Origin: an uncultured Bacteroides sp.
Lineage (GTDB): Bacteria > Bacteroidota > Bacteroidia > Bacteroidales > Bacteroidaceae
DNA: 36,604 nucleotides
Assembly (NCBI GenBank): GCA_947074295.1
Contig: CAMTPC010000022.1
Coordinates: 1 to 36,604, forward strand
Direction of reading: 5' to 3'
Part shown: one piece after another, positions 35,011 to 36,604 of the stretch
How the letters are laid out: each line of letters begins with the position of its first letter
Position numbering within the stretch: position 1 is the stretch's first letter
Notes under the pieces: generated by a model
Database searches by the model: none
What the model was told of the DNA's origin: nothing
Seen by the model: the letters and a program-made list of their open reading frames with translations, nothing else
Translations under genes and position numbers: made by a program

Positions 35011-35655
35011 ATGAAAAGAGTTTTTAAAAGATCTATATGGACCCTTTATTTAGAAGTGTTTCTTTTACTGTTATTATTGTGTTACGGTGTCAGCACGAAA
35101 CTTGATGCACGTCATAAGGAAGACGCCTTCCCGACTCACGGAGTGATGAAGATAGGCGAATATTATTCTGTATCCAGAACCACCTGTACCGATGGTTTGG
35201 TGTTCTTGATGAATGGCGCCATGCCCTTCCTGCAATATTATGGTTATGGCCACTACGACTATAGTTCTGATAGCTTCCTGCACCTCACCAATCGTGCCGG
35301 AAAGGATGCGGTAGTGCTGCTCATCAACTCTGGCACTGGCGAAGTGGAGCGCAATGTATATATCCGCGATGCCTATAATTTCACGATGGCAGATATTCCC
35401 GAAGGTGAATACTACATCCGCGTAGCGCTAGGCCATACGTGGGACCCCCATAAGTATAACGGAGAAGGATTGCCCAATGGAGGCTTTGTTGATGAAGCCA
35501 CCTTCCTGCAATCTCGCATAGGCGACACACTTGACTATCGTTTTGGTGAAAACGACAATGGTATCATCTATCCTGTTTATTCGCTGGTGCTCTACGATGC
35601 CGATTATATCGACCATCAATTTCGCCCTACTACTGGAGGAACTTTTTTTCAGTGA
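35011..35655 (+). CDS. Membrane-anchored protein of unknown function
   Basis: This 214-residue protein has a short basic N-terminus, one hydrophobic helix (about 13-28, LEVFLLLLLLCYGVST) and a soluble domain rich in Tyr, Asp and Gly. I do not recognise a family. The soluble part has features of a beta-sandwich: VFLMNGAMPFLQYYGYG, AVVLLINSGTGEVERNVYI, and DIPEGEYYIRVALG, which resembles the last strands of Ig-like or carboxypeptidase-regulatory-like folds. A TTG four codons upstream extends the frame, but the ATG gives a normal signal-anchor. The gene lies upstream of a WG-repeat gene that has its own promoter. It may be a periplasmic or surface protein. Confidence 0.65.
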   Translation: MKRVFKRSIWTLYLEVFLLLLLLCYGVSTKLDARHKEDAFPTHGVMKIGEYYSVSRTTCTDGLVFLMNGAMPFLQYYGYGHYDYSSDSFLHLTNRAGKDAVVLLINSGTGEVERNVYIRDAYNFTMADIPEGEYYIRVALGHTWDPHKYNGEGLPNGGFVDEATFLQSRIGDTLDYRFGENDNGIIYPVYSLVLYDADYIDHQFRPTTGGTFFQ

Positions 35656-36033
35656 TTCGTTTCTAAAGATTCATCCTTCCCTTTTGTCATCCATCTGTCA
35701 TCATCCATCGATGACACCATCCGTATTTTGCGCTCGATGTAGTGCAGAACGAGAAATCGCGCTTGCTGGAAAATGCCGTCTATGGGGGTGAGCAGCCTTA
35801 GTAGCTGCGCTATGCGACTCTATGCAGGCTGTGGATTGCCCCTTGTCAATACCTATCCCTAAATGTTAACACTCGAATATACCTCGATTTTTTTGTTGTA
35901 TTAAATAAAATAATAGCTATATTTGACAAATTATATTAATGAAAGAAAGGCTGACGGCAATGTATGTGTATTGGCATTGCCCAGAATGCATTTTTAACAG
36001 ATACATGAAACACATTTATTATAAGGATTTTTT
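35656..36033. other. Intergenic region with promoter and leader hairpin
   Basis: These 378 bp hold a 7-bp inverted repeat TGTCATC/GATGACA (35696-35716, 7-base loop), a 9-bp direct repeat TCATCCATC (35687 and 35701), a good promoter (35892-35925) and a leader hairpin GGCAATG/CATTGCC (35956-35981). The inverted repeat has no T-run, so terminator function is doubtful. Confidence 0.6.
35892..35925 (+). promoter_or_regulatory. Promoter of the WG-repeat gene
   Basis: TTTG (35892-35895) and TATATTTG (35918-35925) are 22 bp apart, a good match to the Bacteroidetes -33/-7 consensus. The ATG at 36034 is 108 bp downstream. Confidence 0.7.
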
Positions 36034-36604
36034 ATGGACTATGATGAATTGCCCAGAGCCACAGCTCAAAATCTGAAAGTGTACAAGGAGCTCGAAAAAG
36101 AAGCGACCAGACTGCAAGCGCTGCTCAAAACCGATGAGGGATATGCTGCCCATTGGCAAACAGCCGAAGAGGTTGTCGCGCAACTTGAAGCCTATCACGA
36201 CAGTTATGATTGGTTTGATTATACTTTTGAAGAAGACGGAAAAATAGGATTGAAAGATATTACCGGCCGCGTGCTGATACCGCCTCTCTATGACAGCATC
36301 GATGAAACTTACGAATATTTCGATAATTATCCCTTCACGCCAATCACCCAGAATGGCAAGTGCGGACTGGTGAAACGCTATAGTTCGGGCGAGCCGGTCA
36401 CTGACATCATTTATGACTTTGCGGGCTACGAAGAAAACACTGGTCACTACAGTGTTAGTCTCTATGGCAAATCGGGCTTGATAGACCATCGTGGTCGCAT
36501 GGTGGTGCCCTGCATCCTCGACAGTATCGATGAGCCAGTGGCCAATCTTACCGTTATCGAAAGCAATGGCCGCTTCGGCCTCTTAATGAATGGTCGCCTA
36601 TTGG
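36034..36604 (+). CDS. WG-repeat protein, partial at the right edge
   Basis: The frame from ATG 36034 stays open for 190 codons to the window end, so the gene is truncated here. The N-terminal 65 residues are charged and probably helical (ELPRATAQNLKVYKELEKEA). After that come WG/KWG-type beta repeats: GKIGLKDITGRVLIPPLYDSI, GKCGLVKRYSSGEPVTDIIYDF, GKSGLIDHRGRMVVPCILDSI and GRFGLLMNGRLL. Each unit has the pattern G(K/R).GL..(x).G.(v)(i/v)P..(Y/L)D.(I). WG-repeat proteins are of unknown function in Bacteroidota and may act in protein binding. No signal peptide is seen, so this one is likely cytoplasmic. It has its own promoter. Confidence 0.8.
   Translation, partial: MDYDELPRATAQNLKVYKELEKEATRLQALLKTDEGYAAHWQTAEEVVAQLEAYHDSYDWFDYTFEEDGKIGLKDITGRVLIPPLYDSIDETYEYFDNYPFTPITQNGKCGLVKRYSSGEPVTDIIYDFAGYEENTGHYSVSLYGKSGLIDHRGRMVVPCILDSIDEPVANLTVIESNGRFGLLMNGRLL

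Noticed and set aside
36019..36489. 156-residue frame on the minus strand at the right edge
   Set aside because: It is the antisense shadow of the WG-repeat gene, whose frame stays open to the window end and shows clear repeats.
1..36604. CRISPR arrays, tRNA genes, rRNA genes, intact insertion sequences
   Set aside because: No regularly spaced repeats, cloverleaf sequences, rRNA motifs or complete transposase genes were seen on either strand.

Overview
The window looks like a chromosomal stretch from a member of the order Bacteroidales (Bacteroidota), probably close to Bacteroides or Prevotella. Several things point there: genes are preceded by the Bacteroidetes sigma-factor -7 element (TAnnTTTG) instead of a sigma70 -10 box; there are no strong Shine-Dalgarno sequences; and the gene set includes a type IX secretion type B sorting domain, a fimbrillin-like lipoprotein with an export signal just after its lipid-anchored cysteine, BspA-type leucine-rich repeats, a DUF4377 protein, a TonB receptor with an N-terminal carboxypeptidase-regulatory domain, and a DUF4373 protein. 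Placement below order level is a guess.

Layout. 1-283 carries a terminator from a gene to the left, a probable SRP (4.5S) RNA, and the terminator of a leftward two-gene unit (three-LysM/periplasmic-binding-fold protein, then a small outer membrane barrel; 284-2755). A rightward block follows: a small type IX secretion cargo protein with uvrA (2902-6424), lepA (6520-8301), and two cation/proton antiporters, the second being nhaA (8460-10989). A strong bidirectional hairpin separates these from leftward genes for a ferredoxin-nitroreductase, methionine aminopeptidase and an LRR protein (11096-14052). Two tandem CPBP membrane protease paralogs run rightward (14169-16123) and share another bidirectional hairpin with the leftward tex gene (16267-18399).

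From 18634 to 29690 the content turns to envelope, signalling and stress functions: an orphan sensor histidine kinase, a 5'-nucleotidase-type metallophosphatase, a free methionine-R-sulfoxide reductase, a tiny His-rich membrane protein ahead of a TonB receptor with a CxxC in its plug, a secreted DUF4377-cupin fusion, a small outer membrane barrel, and a quinol-type nitric oxide reductase with a perfect inverted repeat upstream. My reading is that this segment groups metal uptake with repair and detoxification of oxidative or nitrosative damage. That is an inference from neighbourhood; only the individual family assignments are well supported.

The right end holds dnaB (30012-31556) and then a more accessory, AT-rich region: a lone fimbrillin-like lipoprotein, a DUF4373 replication-organiser-like protein with a long leader, an unrecognised membrane-anchored protein, and a WG-repeat protein that runs off the right edge. 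I saw no tRNA, rRNA, CRISPR array or intact insertion sequence. No single undescribed system stands out clearly. The best candidates are the His-rich protein/TonB receptor/DUF4377-cupin neighbourhood and the presumed operator in front of the nitric oxide reductase.
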